A stretch of DNA of 64,000 nt, taken from Abelmoschus esculentus. Lineage: Eukaryota > Streptophyta > Magnoliopsida > Malvales > Malvaceae. The position numbers and the translations under genes were made by a program. Under the pieces are notes generated by a model. It saw only the letters and a program-made list of their open reading frames with translations, searched no databases and was not told the origin of the DNA. Positions 32,718 through 43,900 of this stretch are shown one piece after another; position 1 is the first letter of the stretch; each line of letters opens with the position of its first letter. The DNA lies in NCBI GenBank assembly GCA_035048815.1, contig JAUCBN010000028.1, positions 12,765,001 to 12,829,000 on the forward strand, in the 5' to 3' direction.

Positions 32718-35393
32718 CATAATCAAAAGCCCATAATTAAATATTTAAACTCATAAAATTTGATTTAATAATATTTGGTTGTCGTTTTGTTGGGATTAAA
32801 ACGTGCATGTCTAAATGGGCTTTATAGAGATTACGTTCTAATTTTAACCGAGTAAAATTCTGAAAATTTCATATTAATCTGTATAATTTTGTTCAAACCT
32901 AATAATTAAATATTTGAAATCATAAAATTTGATTTTAATAAAATTTGGTTGTCGTTTTGATGCGATTAAAACGTGCATGTCTAAATGGTCTTTATAGAGA
33001 TTCCGTTCGAATTTTAACCGAGTAAAAAGCTGAAAATTTGAGATTAATCTGTATAATTTTGTTCAAAAGGGAATAATTAACTATTTTAAATCATAAAATT
33101 TAATTTAATAACATTTGGTTATCGTTTTGATGCAATTAAAACGTGCATGTCTAAATGGGCTTTATAGAGATTCCGTTCCAATTTTAACCGAGGAAAAAGC
33201 TGAAAATTTGAGATTAATCTGTATAATTTTGTTCAAAAGCCTATAATTAACTATTTGAACTCATAAAATTTAATTTAATAACATTTGGTTGTCGTTTTGA
33301 TGCGATTAATACGAGCATGTCTAAATGTGCTCAATAAAGAATCCGTTCGAATTTTAACCGAGTAAAATGCTTAAAATTTGAGATTAATCTGAATAATTTT
33401 GTTCAATAGCCCATAATTAAATATTTAAACTCATAAAATTTGATTTAATAATATTTGGTTGTCGTTTTGTTGGGATTAAAACGTGCATATCTAAATGGGC
33501 TTTATAGAGATTCCATTCTAATTTTAACCGAGTAAAATTCTCAAAATTTCAGAATAATCTGTATAATTTTGTTCAAAAGCTAATAATTAAATATTTGAAA
33601 TCATAAAATTTGATTTTAATAAAATTTGATTGTCGTTTTGATGCGATTAAAATGTGCATGTATAAATGGGCTTTATAGAGATTCCGTTCGAATTTTAACC
33701 GAGTAAAAAGCTGAAACATTGAGATTATTCTCTCTAATTTTGTTCACAAGCCTATAATTAACTATTTAAACTCATAAAATTAAATTTAATAACATTTGGT
33801 TGTCGTTTTGATGCGATTAATACGAGCATGTCTAAATATGCTTATAGAGAATCCGTTCAAATTTTAACCGAGTAAAAACCTTAAAATTTGTGATTAATCT
33901 GTATAATTTTGTTCAAAAGCCCATAATTAAATATTTAAACTCATAAAATTTGATTTAATAACATTTGGTTGTCGTTTTGATGGGATTAAAACGTGCATGT
34001 CTAAATGGGCTTTATAGAGATTCTGTTCTAATTTTAACCAAGTAAAATTCTGAAAATTTTAGATTAATCTGTATAATTTTGTTCAAAAACGAATAATTAA
34101 ATATTTAAACTCATAAAATTTGATTTAATAACATTTGGTTGTCGATTTGTTCAGATTAAAACGTGCATGTCTAAATGGGCTTTATAGAGATTCTGTTCTA
34201 ATTTTAACAGAGTAAAATTCTGAAAATTTTAGATTAATCTATATAATTTTGTTCAAAAGCTAATAATTAATTATTTGAAATCATAAAATATGATTTTAAT
34301 AAAATTTGGTTGTCATTTTGATGGGATTAAAACGTGTATGTCTAAATGGGCATTATAGAGATTCTGATCGAATTTTAACCGTGTAAAAAGCTGAAAATTT
34401 GAGATTAATCTGTATAATTTTGTTCAGAAGCCTATAATTAACTATTTGAACTCATAATATTTAATTTAATAACATTTGGTTGTCGTTTTGATGCGATTAA
34501 AACGTGCATGTCTATATGGGCTTTATAGAGATTTTGTTCTAATTTTAACCGAGTAAAACGCTGAAAATTTGAGAATAATCTGTATAATTTTGTTCAAAAG
34601 CCCATAATTAAATATTTAAACTCATAAAATTTTATTTAATAACGTTTGGTTGTCGTTTTGTTGGGATTAAAACGTGCATTTGTAAATGGGCTTTATAGAG
34701 ATTCCGTTTTAATTTTAACCGAGTAAAATTCTGAAAATTTCAGATTAATTTGTATAATTTTTTCAAAAGCTAATAATTAATTATTTGAAATCATAAAATT
34801 TGATTTTAATAAAATTTGTTTGTCGTTTTGATGCGATTAAAACGTGCATGCCTAAATGGGTTGTATAGAAATTCCGCTCGAATTTTAACCGAGTAAAAAG
34901 CTTAAAATTTGAGATTATTCTTTATAATTTTGTTCAAAAGCCTATAATTAATTATTTGAACTCATTAAATTTAATTTAATAACATTTGGTTGTCATTTTG
35001 ATGCGATTAATACGAGCATGTCTAAATATGCTCTATAGCGAATCCGTTCGAATTTTAACCGAGTAAAAAGCTTAAAATTCGAGATTAATCTGTATAATTT
35101 TGTTCAAAAGCGTATAATTAAATATTTAAACTCATAAAATTTGATTTAATAACATTTGGTTGAAGTTTTGTTGGTATTAAAACGTGCATGTCTAAATGGG
35201 CTTTATAGAGATTCCGTTCTAATTTTAACCGAGTAAAATTCTGAAAATTTTAGATTAATCTGTATAATTTTGTTCAAAAGCTAATAATTAAATATTTGAA
35301 ATCATAAAATTTTATTTTAATAAAATTTGATTGTCGTTTTGATGCGATTAAAATGTGCATGTATAAATGGGCTTTATAGAGATTCCGTTCGAA
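32718..35393 (+). repeat. 170-bp satellite array, left part
   Basis: About 15-16 monomers of ~170 bp, for example TTCCGTTC at 33001 and again at 33171 and ATCCGTTC at 33341. A monomer runs TTCGAATTTTAACCGAGTAA, AGATTAATCTGTATAATTTT, GTTCAAAAGCC, TAATTAACTATTTGAACTC, ACATTTGGTTGTCGTTTTG, ATTAAAACGTGCATGTC and GGGCTTTATAGAGATTCC. It is AT-rich with no coding potential. The length class is typical of plant centromeric and pericentromeric satellites, but centromere function cannot be judged from sequence. L1-3 interrupts it at 35394. Confidence 0.97.
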
Positions 35394-35490
35394 TTTTTTT
35401 TTTAAAGAAAAGGGCCTCATTAAAAAACCCCTATACCCGACCACCCCGAGAGGTGGGAAGGCCCCTATGGGGAAAAGAGTACCCAAAGTT

Positions 35491-38400
35491 TTATTGAGAA
35501 GAAGAGGAGAACCTCTCCAGGTTTACAGAGGCCCGAATAAAGTCGGGAAAGAAACAATCAAAAGAAGAAGAGGTAAAAGAACGCAAAGCCCTACTAGCCA
35601 AAGTATGGGCAACAACGTTTGCATCTCTAGGTACATAACAAATCTTACAATTAGGCACAGTACCCAGGGTGGTACGAATGCGAGCAATCAAGTGCTGCAC
35701 TGTGGAAAGATCTCGAGACGGAGCATGATTAACTTTGTTGGCAATGGACGCAGAGTCAGTTTCTAGAACCACGTTAAACCATCCGTTGGCAGTAGCAAGC
35801 CGTAAGCCTTCCAGAATAGCAAGAGCCTCAGCAGAGGCAGGATCCGGGCAAAGGAGGGGCATGAAGCAGCCACCAAGCACGGAGCCAGAAGAATCGCGAG
35901 CAATAACCCCAGCAGCAGCTCCTCTCAGAACAGGATCAAAAGCCCCATCCGTGTTAATTTTGACAAAACCTGGAGTCGGTTTCATCCATCTAGCTGGAGC
36001 AAGAGTGGGCTCAACTAGCCGGGAGGATTTGCGGGCCTCATCATTAGAGGATGTATAATCAGTGAGCAGTTTTTGGGCGGAGGCAACAGTTAGCCAAATC
36101 GGTTGAATATGGTTGTTATGAACAAAATCATTACGACGGTTCCATAGGTTCCATAAGATTGTGATAAGAAGAGAGAATTGGTGTAGGGTAAGAAAACCAC
36201 CAGCAGCAGAAAACCATTGAAAGGGAGAGGTATAGACAATAGACAACAACCTATGGGGAAGGCCTGCCAAGAGGATCGCCTCCTTAGCACTAGAACAATC
36301 ATGCATAGCATGGATAGAGGTTTCGACAGTCAAGTTGCATATAGGGCAAACTCCAGGTCCAAGATTAGCCTGCATAATTTTCTGACCGGAGGGTAACGCA
36401 TCATGACATAAACGCCAACCAAAGGAACGAACTTTGGGCAGAGTAGGCAACTTAGACAAGATTTTCCACAGTTTAGAAGGCCTGTTAACAAGCCCGAATT
36501 ACGACTGCAAAAATTGATAACCAGAACGAACCGTGTAAAGACCTGCATCATGGTAACCCCAAAGAGTAGAGTCATTGCAATCATTAATAATTGGGACGTT
36601 AAGGATGGTATTAGCATCTTCATGGGAAAAATAACCTCTCACTTTTGCTTCATCCCAACGAGTTGAATTATGGAGCATGAAGGAACCTGCACGAAGAGGG
36701 ACTTCATCATTCATTTCATAAGTACCATAAAGGTGAACGGGATGAGAACCACCCCACTTATCAAAATGAACCTTAATGTTACTTGACATGTCAGGGCGTT
36801 TGAAAAACCCGTGACAAAGCTTAGAAATAGCAACGCTTAGACCTTTCCAAGCAAAAGAAGAACTACGCGTATGAGTAGACTCTAGGACTGAACCCGTAGG
36901 GTAGTACTTACACTTGTAAACCTGACTTAGAAGGTTATCAGGCTCACAAATTAATCGCCAAACTTGCTTGCCTAACAGAGCGATATTAAAGTGGTGAAGA
37001 TCACGAAACCCTACACCTCCAGCAGCTTTAGGGAGGCAGAGAGTATCCCAGGGAAGCATGTGCCACCCACGTTTACCAGCTTTCCCCGACCACCAATATC
37101 GACGTATGACGGTAGTCATATCGTCAATAATATTGTGTGGTAAGAGGTAACAAGACATGACATATTGAGGCATAGATTGGATAACCGCTTTAATGAAAAC
37201 TTCACGACCACTGAAGGAAAGGAGATGTTTATCCCAAGTACTCAGCCGGACACTCATATTATCCCTAGTAAACCCTAAGGATGCAGTTTTGTTCTTCCCA
37301 ATAAGGAGGGGGACCCCTAAATAAATACCAGGGTCATCCACCTCTCGTACACAAAGGATATCATTAATCTCTGCCCTAAGCAGAGAGGAAGTTTTCCGTG
37401 AGAAAAAGATAGTAGACTTTTCAAAGTTCACCGCTTGTCCCGACGAGGAAGCATAAGTCTGCAAAACATCCTTGAGGCGCTGAGCCTCTGCGGGTGAATT
37501 TTTGATAAAGACCACACATTCATCCGCAAAAAGAAGGTGATTGATGCGAGGCCCATTCCTACTGGCACAGAGACCAGGGAGGTGCCCATTGGCTTGTTCA
37601 GAATTGAGCAAGGCCGAGAGACCTTGAGTGCAGAAAAGAAACAAAAAGGGGGAGAGGGGGTCACCTTGCCGCAATCCTCTACTGGGTTTAAAAGGCCTTG
37701 AAAGAGAGTCATTGATGCGAACTTGATAAGAAACCGAGGAAACACACCTCATAATAAGAGAAACCCAGTCTGAGTTGAAACCCAGACGAAGCATAACTTG
37801 TTCAAGAAAAGGCCATTCAACACGGTCGAAGGCTTTTTCCATATCCAGCTTTAGGCTGGCACCTTTAGCCAAAGAAGTAACATCAGTGTTAAGAGTATGG
37901 ATAAGCTCATGAGCGATAAGAATGTTATCAGAAATATTCCGCCCATGAACGAACGCAGCCTGATTACCACTAATGCATAAGGGCATGATAGATTTTAGTC
38001 GGTTGACTAAAACTTTCGAAACAGTTTTATAAACGACTGTGCAAAGACTAATAGGTCGTATATGTCTCATCGTAGTGGGGTCGCTTACTTTAGGGATAAG
38101 AACAATAATGGATCGATTGACCTCGTCTAAATTAATCGTCCCTCGTAAAAGTCCGAGGTAGAGGCTTATAAATTCCTGACCAATAATGTCCCAGTACTTT
38201 CGAAAGAAGCCGCTCGGAAAGCCATCAACACTAGGAGCTTTCCTCGGGTCAATGTCACGAAAGGCAGCATAGACTTCATCTGCTATGAAGTCCTTATTAA
38301 GGTCATTATTCATTGAATCAGAAACAATAGGGGGAATGTTGTCCAAAATGGAGGACGCACTAGTAGGGGAGGAAGAAGCAAAGAGATATTGAAAGTAACT

Positions 38401-39579
38401 AACAACAATAGACATTATATCAGGTGTATTAGTTTGCCATAAATTCTGATTGTTAAAAAGCCCAGCAATATGATTCTTTCGTCGCCGGTTGGTTGCCCTT
38501 GCATGAAAAAAGGAAGTGTTCTTATCACCGTGGACTAACCAGTGTATCCGAGCTCGTTGAGCCCAATAAATTTCCTTCTCATTAAGTAAGCGATCAAGCT
38601 CACTCTTGGCAGCAAGGAAGTTAGGAGCATCCGTATCCGAGTGTTGACGTTGAAGACACATATTGATAAAGTCAGTAAGCTGAGTGATGCGTTCATTAGA
38701 TTTAATACGCTTATTAGATTGCCATTTAGCCAAAAAACATCCAATCTTGTGAAGCTTCTGAATAGTCGAGCAATATCGGTTAGACCAAATCGCAGTAATT
38801 CGAGAAAGAACCTCTGGGTTATCAGCCCAACAGTTCTCATAACGAAAAGGAATGTGAAGGCGCAGAGAACGTTGAGATTGGAAAGGGTTTGTATCCATTA
38901 GGATAGGACAATGATCAGAACGCGCTTGAAAGAAGGACATAGCTTGACAATTAGGGAAAGCTTGGAACCAAGCAGAATTGCCTAGAAAGCGATCAAGTCG
39001 TTCCATGATAGTTTCCGTAGCACAACCTGATCGAGTCCAAGTGAACCAACCAGATGTTGGTTTGCAGTCAAAAAGATCGTTCTTGTCAAGACAATCCCGA
39101 AAATTATTAATTTTTGATCTTGCGCGCCGAGGCCCACCTCGTTTTTCAAAATCAGAAAGAATTTCATTAAAGTCCCCCCCTAAAAGCCAGGGGAGGGTGG
39201 ATGTTGAATGAAGGGAATCTATCAGCTGCCATGTTTTATATTTATTGGCAGTTTCCGGGAACCCATGTAAACCAGAGAAGTGGAAGGATAACACACCGAA
39301 AGAGAGAATGACATCAATGTGTCGATCGGAGTAGGAAAGTAAATCGACGGAGACATTGTTGTTCCAAAGAAAAGCAAGGCCTGTACAAGAAGGTCTGGAG
39401 TCAACGGCTATGCATCCATGCATGCCCAGTTTATGTTTAATCCTCTCCATATTGGATTGAGTCAATCTAGTTTCGCAAAGAAAAACACAATCTGCAGCAT
39501 GCTTTAAAGTAGCACGTTGAAGTGCAAGAACTGCCTAGGCGTTGCCAAGTCCCTGGCAGTTCCAACATAAGAGTTTCAT
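35491..39579 (-). pseudogene. L1-3 ORF2: endonuclease-RT-zf-RVT-RNase H polyprotein
   Basis: Single frame of 1362 codons, a normal length for plant L1 ORF2, broken only by TAG at codon 15 (39535-39537) and TAA at codon 1027 (36499-36501). Endonuclease: WNCQG at 6-10, ETRL near 36, GGDFNEIL, RLDRFL and SDHCPI. RT: PSGFFRKYW, LKLDMEKAFD with Asp579, and the active-site box reading FADE at 684-687 instead of FADD (GAA at 37519-37521). zf-RVT: about 1018-1110 with CPICN...HDC. RNase H: about 1200-1345 with NTDGAF, AEALAILEG and ETDSASIAN. The start ATG overlaps the preceding stop (ATGA). The stops and the altered RT box make it inactive. Confidence 0.95.
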
Positions 39580-40220
39580 TTGTCTCGGCGGGGTTGATCA
39601 CTATCAACCTCCGCCGAAGAGTTATTAACGCTGCTCATCCCAGCTAAATCAAATCTGGTCCAAGACGAAAGACAAATCCTTATGCAAGAAAGGGTTGAAA
39701 TGAATGGGAAAAAATAGAAACAATAAGTGAAAGACGTTGGAGAAGCCAAAGGTAAGGAAGTAGAACATCCGAAAGAACGTATACATGAGCCGAAAATAAA
39801 GGTAAAAGATCGGATTGGAACAACACCATTAGAGATGTTAGAGAAATCCCTTAAAAAGGGTGGTAAAGGCAGAGCCGTTGGAAATTCCTCAAAAGGAAAA
39901 AAACAAACAGAATAGAGAAACAGTGAAGTAATAAATGGACAAATAGCAAAAAATAAAATAAAATAAAGGTAAAAACAAAAAAAGTAAACAAACAAAAAAG
40001 AAATATTATTATTATTCCATAAAACAAAAAACACCAAAAAAAGAAAAACGAGGCCAAAGTAACTAAAGGTTCCTAACAAAAGTGAGAACCAAAAACACCT
40101 AAAGAAAAGAAAAGAAAAAACAAAATAAAAGAAGATAAAACGCATGAAACCAGCAAGATGTAGAAGAGAAACTGTCAAGGTCTTGCCAAAGCCCTGACAG
40201 TTCCAAAGTAGACAACTCAT
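39576..40220 (-). CDS. L1-3: 214-codon hydrophobic ORF from duplicated ORF1/ORF2 junction
   Basis: An uninterrupted frame that starts like ORF2 (MSCLLWNCQGFGK) and ends like ORF1 (GMSSVNNSSAEVDSDQPRRDK), with ~150 mostly Phe/Leu/Ile/Tyr-rich residues between, coded by a pyrimidine-rich strand. Its ATG overlaps the stop of the upstream ORF1 frame, and its stop overlaps the ORF2 ATG, both as ATGA. The cause is a ~640-bp direct duplication of the junction: 39555-39645 and 40195-40290 match. A central PPFLRDFSN segment resembles PPLTRDPSN from the frame at 10378-10070. The hydrophobic stretches would look like membrane segments but may simply reflect the T-rich DNA. I would not call it a real gene without expression evidence. 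Confidence 0.4.
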   Translation of the reverse strand: MSCLLWNCQGFGKTLTVSLLHLAGFMRFIFFYFVFSFLFFRCFWFSLLLGTFSYFGLVFLFLVFFVLWNNNNISFLFVYFFCFYLYFILFFAICPFITSLFLYSVCFFPFEEFPTALPLPPFLRDFSNISNGVVPIRSFTFIFGSCIRSFGCSTSLPLASPTSFTYCFYFFPFISTLSCIRICLSSWTRFDLAGMSSVNNSSAEVDSDQPRRDK

Positions 40221-40239
40221 TTCTGTCGGCGGGGTTGAT

Positions 40240-40957
40240 CAGGGTCAACCTCCGCCGCAGAGTTTTTAACGCTGCTCATCCCAACTTTCTCTAAAGGGGC
40301 AGTGCTAGCTCGTGGTCGCTTAACCCTAGCATTCTCATCAGAGGGAGGAGTTCTCTTAGCACCTCTACCTGATGTCGTCCGAGCAGCTCTCCGAGGAGTT
40401 GGAGCAGATTCGAGCCATTAAGCAGCTTCTTGGAAATCCTGATCATTGGCTAAGTCAGCCTCCAAGTCTTGGAGGTTGGGATCAAGGAGGCTCACGTCCC
40501 CAGTATTAGCATTGGAAGGTAGCCGAGAGGTAATATTAGAGCTCTGATCAGGAAAGACCATTTGCAGCGGCTGTGAGGGATAGCGTCGAGCAGTGATCTT
40601 GCTAGGGACCGTTGGGAGAAGTCTAGGACCTTTGGAGAAAATTGGAGGTTCACTACTTGGAGCAGGGTCATTGCCACTATTCGGAAGAGAGGACAAAAGG
40701 CCATTATCCTTCCCATTACTAATATTGGCGGCGGTGGTGGTTTGGGATGGCGTAGGTATTTGTTGAGCATTGGAATCGTTGGTGATATAACGGATCCTAC
40801 CGCGTTGAGTGGGTTGTGGGTCCTTTTTCTTAGGAACATGACGTAGCCAATCGCCAAAAGGGAGTTGTTCCGGTCGTAAATCAGTCGGGATAGAACAAGA
40901 ATCTAGAGAATGTCCAATACGGCCACAACAATGACAAAAAGTAGGAAGACGTTCATA
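40240..40957 (-). pseudogene. L1-3 ORF1, C-terminal half with CCHC zinc knuckle
   Basis: Begins abruptly at YERLPTFCHCCGRIGH, where the satellite joins, so the N-terminal RNA-binding part is missing. The zinc knuckle CHCCGRIGHSLDSC fits C-x2-C-x4-H-x4-C and is typical of plant L1 ORF1. A polar, Pro/Ser-rich tail follows. A TAA after FQEAA at 40418 interrupts the frame; sequence continuing in the same frame (RTTSGRGAKRTPPSDENARV, then APLEKVGMSSVKN) ends in QPRRQK before a TGA overlapping the next ATG. ORF1 proteins bind L1 RNA in the RNP. The first codons of the longest frame (MNKIIQINL) are satellite, not L1. Confidence 0.9.
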
Positions 40958-43900
40958 CAGATTAATCTGTATAATTTTGTTCAAAAGCCTATAATTAACT
41001 ATTTAAACTCATAAAATTAAATTTAATAACATTTGTTTATCGTTTTGACGCGATTAATACGAGCATGTCTAAATATGCTCTATAGAGAATCCGTTCGAAT
41101 TTTAACCGAGTAAAAACCTTAAAATTTATGATTAATCTGTATAATTTTGTTCAAAAGCCCATAATTAAATATTTAAACTCATAAAATTTGATTTAATAAC
41201 ATTTGATTGTCGTTTTGATGGGATTAAAACGTGCATGTCTAAATGGGCTTTATAGAGATTCTGTTCTAATTTTAACCAAGTAAAATTCTGAAAATTTCAG
41301 ATTAATCTGTATAATTTTGTTCAAAAGCGAATAATTAAATATTTAAACTCATAAAATTTGATTTAATAACATTTGGTTGTCGTTTTGATGGGATTAAAAC
41401 GTGCATGTCTAAATGAGCTTTATAGAGATTTCGTTCTAATTTTAACCGAGTAAAATTCTGAAAATTTTAGATTAATCTGTATAATTTTGTTCGAAAGCTA
41501 ATAATTAAATATTTGAATTCATAAAACATGATTTTAATAAAATTTTGTTGTCGTTTTGATGCGATTAAAACGTGCATGTCTAAATTTTGTAGAGATTCCG
41601 TTCGAACTTTAACCGAGTAAACAGATGAAAATTTGAGATTAATCTGTCTAATTTTGTTCAAAAGGGAATAATTAAATATTTTAAATCATAACATTTGATT
41701 TTAATAAAATTTGGCTGTCATTTTGATGCGATTAAAATGTGCATGTCTAAATGTGCTCTATAGAGATTCCGTTCGAATTTTAACCGAGTAAAAAGCTGAA
41801 AATTTGAGATTAATCTGTATAATTTTGTTCAGAAGCCTATAATTAACTATTTGAACTCATAATATTTAATTTAATAACATTTGGTTGTCTTTTTCATGCG
41901 ATTAATACAAGCATGTCTAAATGTGCTCTATAGAGAATCCGTTCGAATTTTAACCGAGTAAAAACCTTAAAATTTGAGATTAATCTGTATAATTTTGTTC
42001 AAAATCTAATAATTAAATATTTGAAATCATAAAATTTGATTCTAATAAAATTTGGTTGTCGTTTTGATGCGATTAAAACGTGCATGTCTAAATGGGCTTT
42101 ATATAGATTCTGTTCAAATTTTAACCGAGTAAAAACCTTAAAATTTATGATTAATCTGTATAATTTTGTTCAAAAGCCCATAATTAAATATTTGAACTCA
42201 TAAAATTTGATTTAATAACATTTGGTTGTCGTTTTGGTGGGATTGAAACGTGCATGTCTAAATGGGCTTTATAAAGATTCTGTTCTAATTTTAACCAAGT
42301 AAAATTCTGAAAATTTCAGATTAATCTGTATAATTTTGTTCAAAAGCGAATAATTAAATATTTAAACTCATAAAATTTAATTTAATAACATTTGGTTGTC
42401 GTTTTGTCGGGATTAAAACTTGCATGTCTAAATGTGCTCTATAGAGAATCCGTTCGAATTTTAACCGAGTAAAAACCTTAAAATTTGAGATTAATCTATA
42501 TAATTTTGTTCAATATCTAATAATTAAATATTTGAAATCATAAAATTTGATTTTAATAAAATTTGGTTGTCGTTTTGATGCGATTAAAACGTGCATGTCA
42601 AAATGGGCTTTATAGAGATTCCGTTCGAATTTTAACCGAGTAAACAGATGAAAATTTGAGATTAATCTGTATAATTTTGTTCAAAAGGGAATAATTAAAT
42701 ATTTTAAATCATAACATTTGATTTTAATAAAATTTGGTTGTCATTTTGATGCGATTAAAAAGTGCATGTCTAAATAGTCTTTATAGAGATTTCGTTCGAA
42801 TTTTAATCGAGTAAAAAGCTGAAAATTTGAGATTAATCTGTATAATTTTGTTCAAAAGCCTATAATTAACTATTTGAACTCATAATATTTAATTTAATAA
42901 CATTTGGTTGTCGTTTTGATGCGATTAATACAAGCATGTTTAAATGTGCTCTATAGAGAAGCCGTTCGAATTTTAACCGAATAAAAACCTTAAAATTTGA
43001 GATTAATCTGTATAATTTTGTTCAAAATCTAATAATTAAATATTTGAAATCATAAAATTTGATTTTAATAAAATTTGGTTGTCGTTTTGATGCGATTAAA
43101 ACGTGCATGTCTAAATGGGCATTATAAAGATTCCGTTCGAATTTTAACCGAGTAAACAGATGAAAATTTGAGATTAATCTGTATAATTTTGTTCAAAAGG
43201 GAATAATTAAATATTTTAAATTATAACATTTGATTTTAATAAAATTTGGTTATCATTTTGATGGGCTTAAAAAGTGCATGTCTAAATAGGCTTTATAGAG
43301 ATTCAGTTCGAATTTTAACCGAGTAAAAAGCTGAAAATTTGAGATTAATCTGTATAATTTTGTTCAGAAGCCTATAATTAACTATTTGAACTCATAATAT
43401 TTAATTTAATAACATTTGGTTGTCTTTTTCATGTGATTAATACAAGCATGTCTAAATGTGCTCTATAGAGAATCCGTTCGAATTTTAACCGAGTAAAAAC
43501 CTTAAAATTTAAGATTAATCTGTATAATTTTGTTCAAAATCTAATAATTAAATATTTGAAATCATAAAATTTGATTCTAATAAAATTTGGTTGTCGTTTT
43601 GATGCGATTAAAACATGCATGTCTAAAACGTGCATGTCTAAATGGGCTTTATAGAGATTCCGTTCGAATTTTAACCGAGTAAACAAATGAAAATTTGTGA
43701 TTAATCTGTATAATTTTGTTCAAAAGGAATAATTAAATGTTTTAAATCATAACATTTGATTTTAATAAAATTTGGTTGTCATTTTAATGTGATTAAAACG
43801 TGCATGTCTAAATGTGCTCTATCGAGATTTCGTTCGAATTTTAACCGAGTAAAAAGCTGAAAATTTGAGATTAATCTGTTTAATTTTGTTTAGAAGCCTA

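Larger units (their letters stand above)
35394..40957 (-). mobile_element. L1-3: near-complete plant L1 inserted in satellite
   Basis: Minus-strand L1 with a ten-base poly(A) tail (35394-35403 on the plus strand as T), short 3' UTR, full-length ORF2 with two stops, a duplicated ORF1/ORF2 junction, and the C-terminal half of ORF1 starting at the zinc knuckle. The 5' end is truncated in ORF1 at ~40957. Insertion was at TTCGAATTTT/AACC of a satellite monomer, matching the L1 endonuclease preference. There is no target-site duplication; about 24 bp of the monomer (AACCGAG to AAATTT) is missing instead. It is the youngest-looking L1 here but is clearly diverged from L1-1, -2 and -4. Confidence 0.95.

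Noticed and set aside
39727..39915. Plus-strand 62-codon Lys-rich ORF inside the L1-3 insert
   Set aside because: It is the complement of the pyrimidine-rich strand of the insert and shows no family resemblance.
41467..41661. ORF in the satellite array with MNKIRQINL start
   Set aside because: It is satellite sequence read in one frame. The same residues wrongly extend the L1-3 ORF1 frame at 40984.
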